Source of the DNA: CAYXGE01 sp964464435
GTDB lineage: Bacteria; Pseudomonadota; Gammaproteobacteria; Burkholderiales; Methylophilaceae
Assembly (NCBI GenBank): GCA_964464435.1
Contig: CAYXGE010000032.1
Coordinates: forward strand, 1 to 20,002
Direction: 5' to 3'
DNA: 20,002 bases
Shown here: one piece after another, positions 1 to 6,113 of the stretch
Layout: the number at the start of each line of letters is the position of its first letter
Position numbering within the stretch: the stretch's first letter is position 1
The notes under the pieces: model-generated
What the model saw: only the letters and a program-made list of their open reading frames with translations
Told to the model about the DNA's origin: nothing
Database searches by the model: none
Made by a program: the position numbers and the translations under genes

Positions 1-54
1 CGTGAAGGTGGTCGTACCGTTGGTGCAGGTGTGGTTGCTAAGATTATTGAATAA
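1..54 (+). CDS. tuf: Elongation factor Tu, C-terminal end (partial)
   Basis: The window opens inside a gene whose last 17 codons read REGGRTVGAGVVAKIIE followed by TAA. The EGGRTVGAGVV segment is the signature end of EF-Tu domain 3, the GTPase that brings aminoacyl-tRNA to the ribosome. Its position directly before rpsJ matches the usual betaproteobacterial str-S10 order (rpsL, rpsG, fusA, tuf, rpsJ). The 5' part lies outside the window, and many betaproteobacteria carry a second tuf copy elsewhere, so this copy cannot be called tufA or tufB from here. Confidence 0.93.
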   Translation, partial: REGGRTVGAGVVAKIIE

Positions 55-71
55 TTAAGTAGTTTAATTTA

Positions 72-99
72 AAACGGCAAGTCTTATGGCTTGCCGTTT
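72..99 (+). terminator. Stem-loop between tuf and rpsJ, possible attenuator
   Basis: A perfect 10-bp stem (AAACGGCAAG at 72-81, CTTGCCGTTT at 90-99) encloses an 8-base loop. It is followed by CGCTCTTT rather than a clean T run, so it looks like a leaky terminator or attenuator that would lower read-through from the highly expressed tuf into rpsJ. It could instead serve as the S10 leader or as a processing site. Confidence 0.55.
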
Positions 100-119
100 C
101 GCTCTTTAAAGGAAATAAA

Positions 120-428
120 ATGTCAGCTCAAAAAATTCGTATTCGTCTTAAAGCGTTTGACTATCGTTTGATAGATCAATCAGCGCAAGAAATTGTAGAA
201 ACTGCTAAGCGCACTGGCGCTGTGGTAAAAGGCCCAGTACCTTTGCCAACTCGTATTGAACGTTTCGACATTTTGCGTTCACCACATGTGAATAAAACTT
301 CACGTGACCAATTTGAGATTCGTACACACCAACGTTTAATGGATATCGTGGATCCTACTGATAAAACAGTTGATGCATTAATGAAATTGGATTTGCCAGC
401 TGGCGTGGATGTTGAAATTAAACTCTAA
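120..428 (+). CDS. rpsJ: 30S ribosomal protein S10 (NusE)
   Basis: This 102-residue protein has the normal S10 length. It contains the family landmarks KGPVPLPTR (residues 37-45) and SPHVNK (54-59), which lie in the extended loop that reaches into the head of the 30S subunit. S10 also acts as NusE, pairing with NusB in antitermination and with NusG to couple transcription to translation. The ATG at 120 follows an AAAGGA ribosome-binding site. It is the first gene of the S10 block but stands 113 bp ahead of rplC, and that gap holds its own promoter-like sequence, so rpsJ may be partly co-transcribed with tuf. Confidence 0.98.
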   Translation: MSAQKIRIRLKAFDYRLIDQSAQEIVETAKRTGAVVKGPVPLPTRIERFDILRSPHVNKTSRDQFEIRTHQRLMDIVDPTDKTVDALMKLDLPAGVDVEIKL

Positions 429-450
429 ATCACTGAGTTTTAAATAGTTG

Positions 451-479
451 TTGTAATCTAGGTTTAGGCGGGATATAAT
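451..479 (+). promoter_or_regulatory. Sigma70-type promoter in front of rplC
   Basis: A perfect -10 TATAAT (474-479) lies 17 bp downstream of a -35 TTGTAA (451-456), which matches four of six consensus bases. The -10 is followed by CTCGCC and then TCTTTTGGG, so transcription would start in or next to a pyrimidine run around 485-487. The GC-rich discriminator would fit stringent control by ppGpp. The promoter sits in the only large gap of the S10 block and would drive rplC through rpsQ. Confidence 0.75.
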
Positions 480-492
480 CTCGCCTCTTTTG

Positions 493-516
493 GGTCTGGT
501 CAATTGTAATCAGACC
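493..516 (+). promoter_or_regulatory. Leader hairpin upstream of rplC
   Basis: GGTCTGGT (493-500) pairs with ATCAGACC (509-516), giving eight pairs with one G-U and an 8-base loop. It begins within about 10 bases of the predicted transcript start and ends 25 bases before the rplC start codon, ahead of the AAGGA ribosome-binding site at 530-534. No T run follows, so it is not a terminator. Regulation by a ribosomal protein is possible but unproven. Confidence 0.5.
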
Positions 517-541
517 TTTAACTAATTATAAGGAATCGATC

Positions 542-1186
542 ATGAGCTTAGGGCTTATTGGTCGCAAGGTGGGTATGACCCGCGTGTTTACTGATGAAGG
601 CGAAAGCATTCCGGTAACCGTGCTTGAGGTTGTGCCAAACCGTGTGACACAAGTAAAGACTCTCCAAAGCGATGGCTATAATAGCCTACAAGTTGCTTAT
701 GGTGAGCGTCGTGCTAGTCGCGTGAATAAAGCGTTGACAGGTCACTTTGCTAAAGCTGGCGTAACTGCTGGTAAAGGCGTTCAAGAATTTTCAGTAGCTG
801 AAGATGTATTGGCTGGATATGCCGCTGGTGCAAATATTACTGTAGAGATTTTCCAAGCAGGTCAAATGGTTGACGTAACTGGTACATCACTTGGTAAAGG
901 TTTTGCAGGCGCTATTAAACGTCACCACTTTAGTTCAAATCGTGCGTCTCACGGTAACTCAAGATCACATAATGTACCTGGCTCAATTGGTATGGCACAA
1001 GATCCTGGTCGAGTATTCCCAGGTAAGCGTATGCCAGGCCACTTAGGTGCGGTTAAAGTGACAACACAAAATCTACAAGTGGTACGTGTTGATGTTGAGC
1101 GCAACCTTTTGTTGATAAAAGGCGCGGTACCTGGTTCTAAGGGTGGTGATGTGGTTGTTCGCCCAGCAGTGAAGGCAGGTGCATAA
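542..1186 (+). CDS. rplC: 50S ribosomal protein L3
   Basis: This 214-residue protein binds 23S rRNA early in 50S assembly and reaches towards the peptidyl-transferase centre. It begins with the typical MSLGLIGRKVGMTRVF. The conserved KGFAGAIKRH segment is at residues 119-128, and the long internal loop carrying GSIGMAQDPGRVFPGKRMPG spans 147-166. Gln153 in that loop corresponds by position to the glutamine methylated by PrmB in Escherichia coli. The AAGGA site 7 bases upstream supports the ATG at 542. The stop codon shares one base with the rplD start (TAATG), which suggests translational coupling. Confidence 0.98.
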   Translation: MSLGLIGRKVGMTRVFTDEGESIPVTVLEVVPNRVTQVKTLQSDGYNSLQVAYGERRASRVNKALTGHFAKAGVTAGKGVQEFSVAEDVLAGYAAGANITVEIFQAGQMVDVTGTSLGKGFAGAIKRHHFSSNRASHGNSRSHNVPGSIGMAQDPGRVFPGKRMPGHLGAVKVTTQNLQVVRVDVERNLLLIKGAVPGSKGGDVVVRPAVKAGA

Positions 1187-1812
1187 TGAAACTAAATTTA
1201 ATTGATAACAACGGTAAAGTTGCTAAAACTGGCGTTGAAGTTTCTGACGTGACTTTTGGTCGCGAATTTAATGAAGCTTTGGTGCATCAAGTGGTAGTGG
1301 CTTATATGGCAAATGCCAGAACCGCAACCCGCGCTGCCAAAGGCCGTGATAATGTTAACCACACAACACACAAGCCATGGAACCAAAAAGGTACTGGCCG
1401 TGCACGTTCAGGTATGAGCTCAAGCCCCATCTGGCGCGGAGGCGGTCGTGCTTTCCCAAATAGTCCTGATGAAAATTTCAGTCATAAAGTAAACCGTAAA
1501 GCTTACCGTGCAGGTATGTGTACAATTCTTTCAGAGTTGGCACGTCAATCACGTCTAAATGTGGTTGAAGAGTTTAAGGTGGATACGCCAAAAACTAAAT
1601 TGCTGGCGGAAAAAGTTAAAGGCATGGGCTACAACGACGGTTTATTAGTGTTGACTGATGGCTTTGATGAGAATTTGTATTTATCTTCACGTAATCTTAC
1701 CAATGTATTGGTGATTGAAGCTCAATACGCAGATCCAGTAAGTTTGGTGCGCTTCCCTAATGTGGTGGCTACTAAAGCAGCTGTGAAGAAGCTCGAGGAG
1801 ATGTTGGCATGA
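1186..1812 (+). CDS. rplD: 50S ribosomal protein L4
   Basis: L4 (208 residues) is an early-binding large-subunit protein whose internal loop lines the exit tunnel. That loop is visible at about residues 46-100 and contains the conserved KPWNQKGTGRARSG (63-76) and SPIWRGGG (80-87). In enterobacteria L4 is also the autogenous repressor of the S10 operon, acting on the mRNA leader and through attenuation. Whether that holds here is unknown, although a hairpin leader does precede rplC. The gene overlaps rplC by one base and rplW by four (ATGA), an arrangement typical of coupled translation. Confidence 0.98.
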   Translation: MKLNLIDNNGKVAKTGVEVSDVTFGREFNEALVHQVVVAYMANARTATRAAKGRDNVNHTTHKPWNQKGTGRARSGMSSSPIWRGGGRAFPNSPDENFSHKVNRKAYRAGMCTILSELARQSRLNVVEEFKVDTPKTKLLAEKVKGMGYNDGLLVLTDGFDENLYLSSRNLTNVLVIEAQYADPVSLVRFPNVVATKAAVKKLEEMLA

Positions 1813-2126
1813 GTACCAATCAAAATGTAACAGTATCTCAGGATCGTTTGCTGCAAGTAGTACTCGCACCTCAGATTACTGAAAAAGCCACTTTTATTGC
1901 TGACAAACATCAGCAAATCGTTTTCAAAGTGAGAACAGATGCAACTAAACCAGAAGTAAAAGCAGCGATTGAGCTAGTTTTTAAGGTTGAAGTTGATTCT
2001 GTAAACCTTGCAAACGTCAAAGGTAAAACTAAGCGCGCTGGCCGTATTATGGGCCGTCGTAAAGACTGGAAGAAAGCTTATGTAAGCTTGAAGCCAGGTC
2101 AAGAAATTAACTTCGCAGGCGAATAG
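1809..2126 (+). CDS. rplW: 50S ribosomal protein L23
   Basis: L23 (105 residues) sits at the mouth of the exit tunnel and is the docking site for trigger factor and the signal recognition particle. The family pattern is seen in LLQVVLAPQITEKAT (about residues 14-28), in the hydrophobic KPEVKAAIELVFKVEV core and in the basic loop GKTKRAGRIMGRRKDWKKAYV. The N-terminus is a few residues longer than the 95-100 seen in many bacteria. The start overlaps the rplD stop by four bases (ATGA). Confidence 0.97.
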   Translation: MSTNQNVTVSQDRLLQVVLAPQITEKATFIADKHQQIVFKVRTDATKPEVKAAIELVFKVEVDSVNLANVKGKTKRAGRIMGRRKDWKKAYVSLKPGQEINFAGE

Positions 2127-2137
2127 GAGAAGACAAC

Positions 2138-2971
2138 ATGGCACTGATTAAAGTCAAGCCGACTTCCCCAGGACGTCGTGCAGTATTGAAAGTGGTAACG
2201 CCAGATTTGTATAAGGGCAAACCACATGCACCTTTGTTGGAAAAACAAAGCAAAAATGCTGGTCGTAACAACAATGGCCGCATCACTGTACGTCATCAAG
2301 GTGGTGGTCATAAACAGCATTACCGCTTGGTAGACTTCCGTCGCAACAAAGACGGTATTCCAGCAAAAGTAGAGCATATTGAATATGATCCAAACCGTAC
2401 AGCACATATTGCGTTGTTGTGTTATGCCGATGGTGAGCGCCGTTACATTATTGCGCCACGTGGTGTAACTGCTGGCATGCAATTGGTGAGTGGTTCTGAT
2501 GCGCCAATTAAAGTTGGCAATGCATTACCTCTTCGTAATATTCCAGTGGGTAGTACGATTCACTGTATCGAATTGCAACCTGGTAAAGGTGCGCAATTAG
2601 CGCGCTCAGCAGGCACTTCAGTTCAGTTATTAGCGCGTGAAGGTGCTTATGCACAGTTGCGTTTGCGTTCTGGTGAAGTGCGTCGTGTGCACGTAGATTG
2701 CAAAGCGACTATCGGTGAAGTAGGTAATGAAGAGCATTCACTACGTTCAATTGGTAAGGCTGGTGCAATGCGCTGGCGCGGTGTTCGTCCTACCGTTCGC
2801 GGTGTTGTAATGAACCCAGTTGATCACCCACACGGTGGTGGTGAAGGTAAAACTGCTGCTGGTATGAACCCAGTAAGCCCATGGGGTACGCCAACTAAAG
2901 GTTATCGTACACGTAGCAACAAACGCACAGATAATATGCGCGTTAGCCGTCGTCCAGCGAATAAGAGGTAA
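2138..2971 (+). CDS. rplB: 50S ribosomal protein L2
   Basis: L2 (277 residues, standard length) is one of the most conserved proteins of the 50S subunit and is needed for subunit joining and peptidyl-transferase activity. The N-terminal half contains GGGHKQHYRLVDFRR (about residues 55-69). The C-terminal signature DHPHGGGEGK begins at about residue 229 and holds the histidine region shown in E. coli to matter for activity. The ATG follows AGGAGA with normal spacing. Six bases separate it from rpsS. Confidence 0.98.
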   Translation: MALIKVKPTSPGRRAVLKVVTPDLYKGKPHAPLLEKQSKNAGRNNNGRITVRHQGGGHKQHYRLVDFRRNKDGIPAKVEHIEYDPNRTAHIALLCYADGERRYIIAPRGVTAGMQLVSGSDAPIKVGNALPLRNIPVGSTIHCIELQPGKGAQLARSAGTSVQLLAREGAYAQLRLRSGEVRRVHVDCKATIGEVGNEEHSLRSIGKAGAMRWRGVRPTVRGVVMNPVDHPHGGGEGKTAAGMNPVSPWGTPTKGYRTRSNKRTDNMRVSRRPANKR

Positions 2972-2976
2972 TCTAA

Positions 2977-3252
2977 ATGGCACGTTCAATTAAAAAAGGT
3001 CCATTTGTTGATGGTCATTTGGCAAAAAAAGTTGAAGTAGCTGCGGCTGCTCGCGACAGAAAACCAATTAAAACTTGGTCACGTCGTTCAACAATTTTGC
3101 CAGATTTTATCGGTCTGACAATCGCTGTGCACAACGGCAGACAACACGTACCTGTGTTGATATCAGAAAACATGGTTGGCCATAAACTTGGTGAGTTTGC
3201 ATTGACCCGTACGTTCAAAGGTCATGCGGCTGACAAGAAGGCTAAGAAGTAG
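2977..3252 (+). CDS. rpsS: 30S ribosomal protein S19
   Basis: S19 (91 residues) binds the 3' domain of 16S rRNA in the head of the 30S subunit, next to S13. It starts with the family motif MARSIKKGPFVDGHL and contains TWSRRSTILPDFIGLTIAVHNG (split across residues 33-54) and GHKLGEFALTRTFKGH near the end. Length and order between rplB and rplV are standard. The AGGAG that serves rplV overlaps its stop codon. Confidence 0.98.
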   Translation: MARSIKKGPFVDGHLAKKVEVAAAARDRKPIKTWSRRSTILPDFIGLTIAVHNGRQHVPVLISENMVGHKLGEFALTRTFKGHAADKKAKK

Positions 3253-3261
3253 GAGATGACA

Positions 3262-3591
3262 ATGCAAGTAACTGCTGTTTTAAAAGGTGTTCATCTGTCC
3301 CCACAAAAAGCCCGTCTGGTAGCTGATTTGGTACGTGGTAAAAAAGTGGATCATGCCCTTAGTATCTTAAATTTCACACCAAAAAGAGGTGCTGAAATTA
3401 TTAAGAAAGTTGTAGAGTCTGCAATTGCTAATGCTGAACATAACGATGGCGCTGATATTGATGAATTGAAGGTTACTTCAATCTACGTTGATAAAGGCAT
3501 TGTATTAAAGCGTATCCGTGCACGAGCCAAAGGTCGTGCAGGTCGCATCACTAAACCAACCTGTCACATTACCGTGACAGTCGGTAACTAA
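3262..3591 (+). CDS. rplV: 50S ribosomal protein L22
   Basis: L22 contacts all domains of 23S rRNA, and its hairpin lines the exit tunnel near the macrolide site. Two ATGs are in frame, at 3256 and 3262. The AGGAG at 3251-3255 abuts the first but lies six bases from the second, and the second gives MQVTAVLKGVHLSPQKARLV and 109 residues, close to the family's usual 110. The second is therefore chosen. The segment IYVDKGIVLKRIRARAKGRA is the tunnel hairpin, followed by a conserved C-terminal HITVTV strand. Ten bases separate it from rpsC. Confidence 0.96.
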   Translation: MQVTAVLKGVHLSPQKARLVADLVRGKKVDHALSILNFTPKRGAEIIKKVVESAIANAEHNDGADIDELKVTSIYVDKGIVLKRIRARAKGRAGRITKPTCHITVTVGN

Positions 3592-3601
3592 AGGGGTCAG
3601 T

Positions 3602-4357
3602 ATGGGTCAGAAAATTCATCCATTTGGTTTCCGTTTGAGTGTCCAAAAAAATTGGTCATCTCGTTGGTATGCCAATAGTAAAAACTTCCCTGCGATGTTG
3701 AATAGCGACATCAAAGTACGTGAGTTCTTAAAGAAAAAATTAGCGCACGCTGCTGTGAGCAAAATTATGATTGAGCGTCCTGCAAAAGACGCAAAAATTA
3801 CAATTTATAGCGCACGTCCAGGTGTTGTTATTGGTAAAAAAGGTGAAGATATTGAAACATTACGTTCAGCCTTACAAGGTTTGATGGGTGTTCCAGTTCA
3901 CTTAAACATTGAAGAAGTGCGTAAACCAGAGCTCGATGCAACTTTGATTGCTGAAAGCATTGCGCAACAACTTGAAAAACGTGTGATGTTCCGTCGTGCC
4001 ATGAAACGCGCTATGCAAAATGCAATGCGCTTAGGTGCGCAAGGTATCAAAATCATGTCATCAGGTCGTTTGAACGGTATCGAAATTGCACGTACTGAAT
4101 GGTACCGTGAAGGTCGTGTGCCACTACATACACTCCGTGCAGATATTGATTACGGCGTGGCTGAGGCATCAACTACATACGGTATTATCGGTATTAAAGT
4201 GTGGGTATTTAAAGGTGAGATTTATACTGGTAAAGGTGAGCAAGTAGCACCAGTAGTTACAGCTGAAGAGGCGCCAGCAGAAAGAAAACCTAGAACACCT
4301 GCAGATTCAGAAAAAAGAGTAAGAAAGTCAGGGGCGAAAAATGCTACAGCCAGCTAG
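3602..4357 (+). CDS. rpsC: 30S ribosomal protein S3, with extended C-terminal tail
   Basis: S3 forms part of the mRNA entry channel on the solvent side of the 30S head. Conserved segments are MGQKIHPFGFRL at the N-terminus, the KH-domain loop GVVIGKKGEDIE (residues 74-85) and the C-domain GIEIARTEWYREGRVPLHTL. At 251 residues it is longer than the 233 of E. coli. The extra residues form a charged tail rich in Ala, Glu, Lys and Arg after about position 215. The last 17 bases overlap the start of rplP in another reading frame, so the tail and the L16 start share sequence. Confidence 0.97.
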   Translation: MGQKIHPFGFRLSVQKNWSSRWYANSKNFPAMLNSDIKVREFLKKKLAHAAVSKIMIERPAKDAKITIYSARPGVVIGKKGEDIETLRSALQGLMGVPVHLNIEEVRKPELDATLIAESIAQQLEKRVMFRRAMKRAMQNAMRLGAQGIKIMSSGRLNGIEIARTEWYREGRVPLHTLRADIDYGVAEASTTYGIIGIKVWVFKGEIYTGKGEQVAPVVTAEEAPAERKPRTPADSEKRVRKSGAKNATAS

Positions 4358-4757
4358 ACAAAAATATCGCAAGATGCAAAAAGGCCGTAACAAAGGCATT
4401 GCTACTACAGGTAACAAGGTCAGTTTCGGTGAGTTTGGGTTAAAAGCCATTGGTCGCGGTCGTTTAACTGCACGTCAAATTGAAGCTGCGCGTCGTGTGA
4501 TGACACGTCACATTAAGCGTGGTGGTCGTGTATGGATTCGTATTTTCCCAGACCAACCAATTTCTAAGAAACCAGCTGAAGTGCGTATGGGTAATGGTAA
4601 AGGTAGTACAGAGTACTACGTAGCGCAAATTCAGCCTGGCAAAATGTTGTATGAAATGGATGGCGTAAGTGAAGAGTTGGCCCGTGAGGCTTTCCGTTTG
4701 GCAGCTGCTAAATTGCCAATTGAAACAACGTTCGCTACTCGTCACATTGGGAGCTAA
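4341..4757 (+). CDS. rplP: 50S ribosomal protein L16
   Basis: L16 (138 residues) sits near the A site and the central protuberance. The start is fixed by the conserved opening MLQPARQKYRKMQKGRNKG, even though it falls 17 bases inside rpsC. AGGGG at 4330-4334 gives a ribosome-binding site at a usable distance. The centre carries GRLTARQIEAARR and RGGRVWIRIFPDQPISKKPAEVR (in pieces), and the later GKGSTEYYVAQIQPGKMLYE is also typical. Two bases separate its stop codon from rpmC. Confidence 0.97.
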   Translation: MLQPARQKYRKMQKGRNKGIATTGNKVSFGEFGLKAIGRGRLTARQIEAARRVMTRHIKRGGRVWIRIFPDQPISKKPAEVRMGNGKGSTEYYVAQIQPGKMLYEMDGVSEELAREAFRLAAAKLPIETTFATRHIGS

Positions 4758-4759
4758 AC

Positions 4760-4966
4760 ATGAAAGCAACTGAATTAAGAAACAAGTCTGTTGAAGAGTT
4801 AAATAATGAGTTGGTTGAATTGCGCCGTGCGCAATTCTCTATGCGCATGCAATTAGCTACTCAACAATTAAACAAAGTAGATCAAATTGGTAAAGTGCGT
4901 CGTGACATTGCCCGTGTAAAAACGGTATTAGCAGAAAAGTCACGTGTTGCATCAGCTAAGGCTTAA
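4760..4966 (+). CDS. rpmC: 50S ribosomal protein L29
   Basis: L29 (68 residues) is a small helical hairpin protein beside L23 at the tunnel exit. The family features MKATELRNKSVEELNNEL at the N-terminus, the FSMRMQLATQQL centre and the VRRDIARVKTVLAEK C-terminal helix are all present. It starts two bases after the rplP stop and is followed 11 bases later by rpsQ. Confidence 0.97.
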   Translation: MKATELRNKSVEELNNELVELRRAQFSMRMQLATQQLNKVDQIGKVRRDIARVKTVLAEKSRVASAKA

Positions 4967-4977
4967 GCGGAGTAAAT

Positions 4978-5253
4978 ATGAGTAGCGATATGCAAACTGA
5001 AAAAGTGGTCCGCACGCTAAGTGGTCGTGTTGTGAGTGACAAAATGGATAAAACAGTAACCGTATTGGTTGAGCGTAAAGTAAAACATCCGCTTATCGGT
5101 AAAGTTGTTGTGCGTTCAAATAAGTTTCATGCACATGACGAAAACAATGAGTGCAAAGAAGGCGACGTTGTTCAAATTGAAGAAAGTCGTCCATACTCCA
5201 AGACTAAAACTTGGCGTGTAAGCAAGGTGATTGAAAAGTCATCTGCAATTTAA
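4978..5253 (+). CDS. rpsQ: 30S ribosomal protein S17
   Basis: S17 (91 residues) is a primary binder of the 5' domain of 16S rRNA with an OB fold. Conserved segments are RTLSGRVVSDKMDKTVTVLV, ERKVKHPLIGK and the C-terminal GDVVQIEESRPYSKTKTWRV. A short extra N-terminus (MSSDMQTEKVV) precedes the core. It is the last gene of the S10 block. Its TAA stop is the first three bases of a 10-bp inverted repeat (5251-5275). Confidence 0.97.
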   Translation: MSSDMQTEKVVRTLSGRVVSDKMDKTVTVLVERKVKHPLIGKVVVRSNKFHAHDENNECKEGDVVQIEESRPYSKTKTWRVSKVIEKSSAI

Positions 5254-5275
5254 TAAGCAAACTACTTGCTTATTA
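5251..5275 (+). terminator. Stem-loop overlapping the rpsQ stop codon
   Basis: TAATAAGCAA (5251-5260) and TTGCTTATTA (5266-5275) form a perfect 10-bp stem with a 5-base loop. The stop codon of rpsQ lies in the 5' arm. No T run follows, so it would end transcription poorly. It may protect or process the 3' end of the S10 mRNA. The 3' arm also lies where the -35 region of the rplN promoter is expected. Confidence 0.5.
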
Positions 5276-5297
5276 ATCGTATTACAGTTATTATAAT
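5270..5297 (+). promoter_or_regulatory. Promoter-like sequence in front of rplN (spc block)
   Basis: A perfect TATAAT occurs at 5292-5297. The best -35 at usable spacing is TTATTA (5270-5275, 16-bp spacer), which is weak. The -10 is followed by TGGC and then a run of six Ts and GG (5302-5309), the same layout as in front of rplC and rpsM. The 153-bp gap between rpsQ and rplN is the largest inside the cluster, which supports a real transcription start for the spc block. Confidence 0.65.
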
Positions 5298-5307
5298 TGG
5301 CTTTTTT

Positions 5308-5333
5308 GGCACCCTTACTAACAAGCTGGTGCC
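5308..5333 (+). promoter_or_regulatory. Leader hairpin upstream of rplN
   Basis: GGCACC (5308-5313) pairs with GGTGCC (5328-5333) around a 14-base loop. It begins immediately after the six-T run where the transcript should start, so it would cap the 5' end of the spc mRNA. It is 73 bases ahead of the rplN start codon and no T run follows. A role in mRNA stability or regulation is possible but not shown. Confidence 0.45.
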
Positions 5334-5406
5334 CCAATACTGACCGTAGTGTTGCTTGCCAAATTTGGCTGCTGTTAGTTTTAACGGATTAAGTTGGAGA
5401 TATTTC

Positions 5407-5775
5407 ATGATTCAAATGCAATCTCGGCTCGAAGTTGCCGACAACACTGGTGCGCGTTCTGTAATGTGCATCAAGGTGCTTGGCGGTTCGAAGCGTCGTT
5501 ACGCAAGTATCGGTGATGTAATCAAAGTGACTATCAAAGATGCGGCTCCTCGTGGCCGTGTTAAGAAAGGCGAAATCTACAACGCAGTTGTAGTGCGAAC
5601 AGCTAAAGGTGTTCGTCGTCCAGATGGTTCATTGGTTAAATTTGACGGTAATGCGGCAGTTTTACTCAATAATAAGCTTGAACCGATTGGTACTCGTATT
5701 TTCGGGCCTGTGACTCGTGAGCTTCGTAGCGAACGCTTCATGAAAATCGTTTCATTGGCTCCAGAAGTATTGTAA
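5407..5775 (+). CDS. rplN: 50S ribosomal protein L14
   Basis: L14 (122 residues) lies at the subunit interface and contributes to bridge B8. An in-frame ATG at 5356 would add 17 residues unlike the family and would begin inside the leader. The ATG at 5407, with GGAG at 5396-5399, gives MIQMQSRLEVADNTGAR and the exact family length. Other conserved parts are CIKVLGGSKRRYA and the C-terminal FGPVTRELRSERFMKIVSLAPEVL (in pieces). It is the first gene of the spc block and is 11 bases from rplX. Confidence 0.98.
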   Translation: MIQMQSRLEVADNTGARSVMCIKVLGGSKRRYASIGDVIKVTIKDAAPRGRVKKGEIYNAVVVRTAKGVRRPDGSLVKFDGNAAVLLNNKLEPIGTRIFGPVTRELRSERFMKIVSLAPEVL

Positions 5776-5786
5776 AGGGTAGCGTA

Positions 5787-6104
5787 ATGAGCAAAATTCG
5801 CAAAGGCGATCAAGTAATCGTCAACACAGGTAAAGATAAAGGTAAACGCGGCACGGTTGTACGTATTTTAGATACGGGACATGTCGTTGTTGAAGGTATT
5901 AACATGGTTAAAAAACATGCCAGACCAAACCCAATGAAGGGTGTATCTGGTGGTATTTTAAATAAAGAAATGCCTTTAGATATTTCAAATGTTGCGCTCT
6001 TGAATCCTGCAACACAAAAAGGTGAGCGTGTAGGTTATAAGACTTTAGATGATGGCCGCAAAGTGCGTGTCTTTAAATCTAATGGCGAAGTTGTGGACGC
6101 ATAA
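5787..6104 (+). CDS. rplX: 50S ribosomal protein L24
   Basis: L24 (105 residues) is an assembly-initiating protein of the large subunit. The N-terminal KOW motif reads KIRKGDQVIVNTGKDKGKRG, followed by VVVEGINMVKKHARPNP and the GGILNKEMPLDISNVAL segment that recurs across the family. Length and position between rplN and rplE are standard, and it is 9 bases from rplE. Confidence 0.98.
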   Translation: MSKIRKGDQVIVNTGKDKGKRGTVVRILDTGHVVVEGINMVKKHARPNPMKGVSGGILNKEMPLDISNVALLNPATQKGERVGYKTLDDGRKVRVFKSNGEVVDA

Positions 6105-6113
6105 GGGTAAATC

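Noticed and set aside
47..75. Possible promoter for rpsJ (TTGAAT, 17 bp, TAAAAC).
   Set aside because: The -10 matches only four of six bases, the -35 lies in the tuf coding end and the hairpin follows at once; too weak to call.
2099..2482. Minus-strand open frame of 127 codons opposite rplW-rplB, and similar ones opposite rplC, secY, rpsN and rpsE.
   Set aside because: They lie wholly opposite conserved ribosomal genes, have unlikely Cys/Trp/His-rich or low-complexity composition and match no family. They are by-products of the codon bias on the real strand.
5356..5406. Upstream ATG extending rplN by 17 residues.
   Set aside because: The extension resembles no L14 protein and begins in the leader; the ATG at 5407 has a GGAG site and gives exactly the family length.
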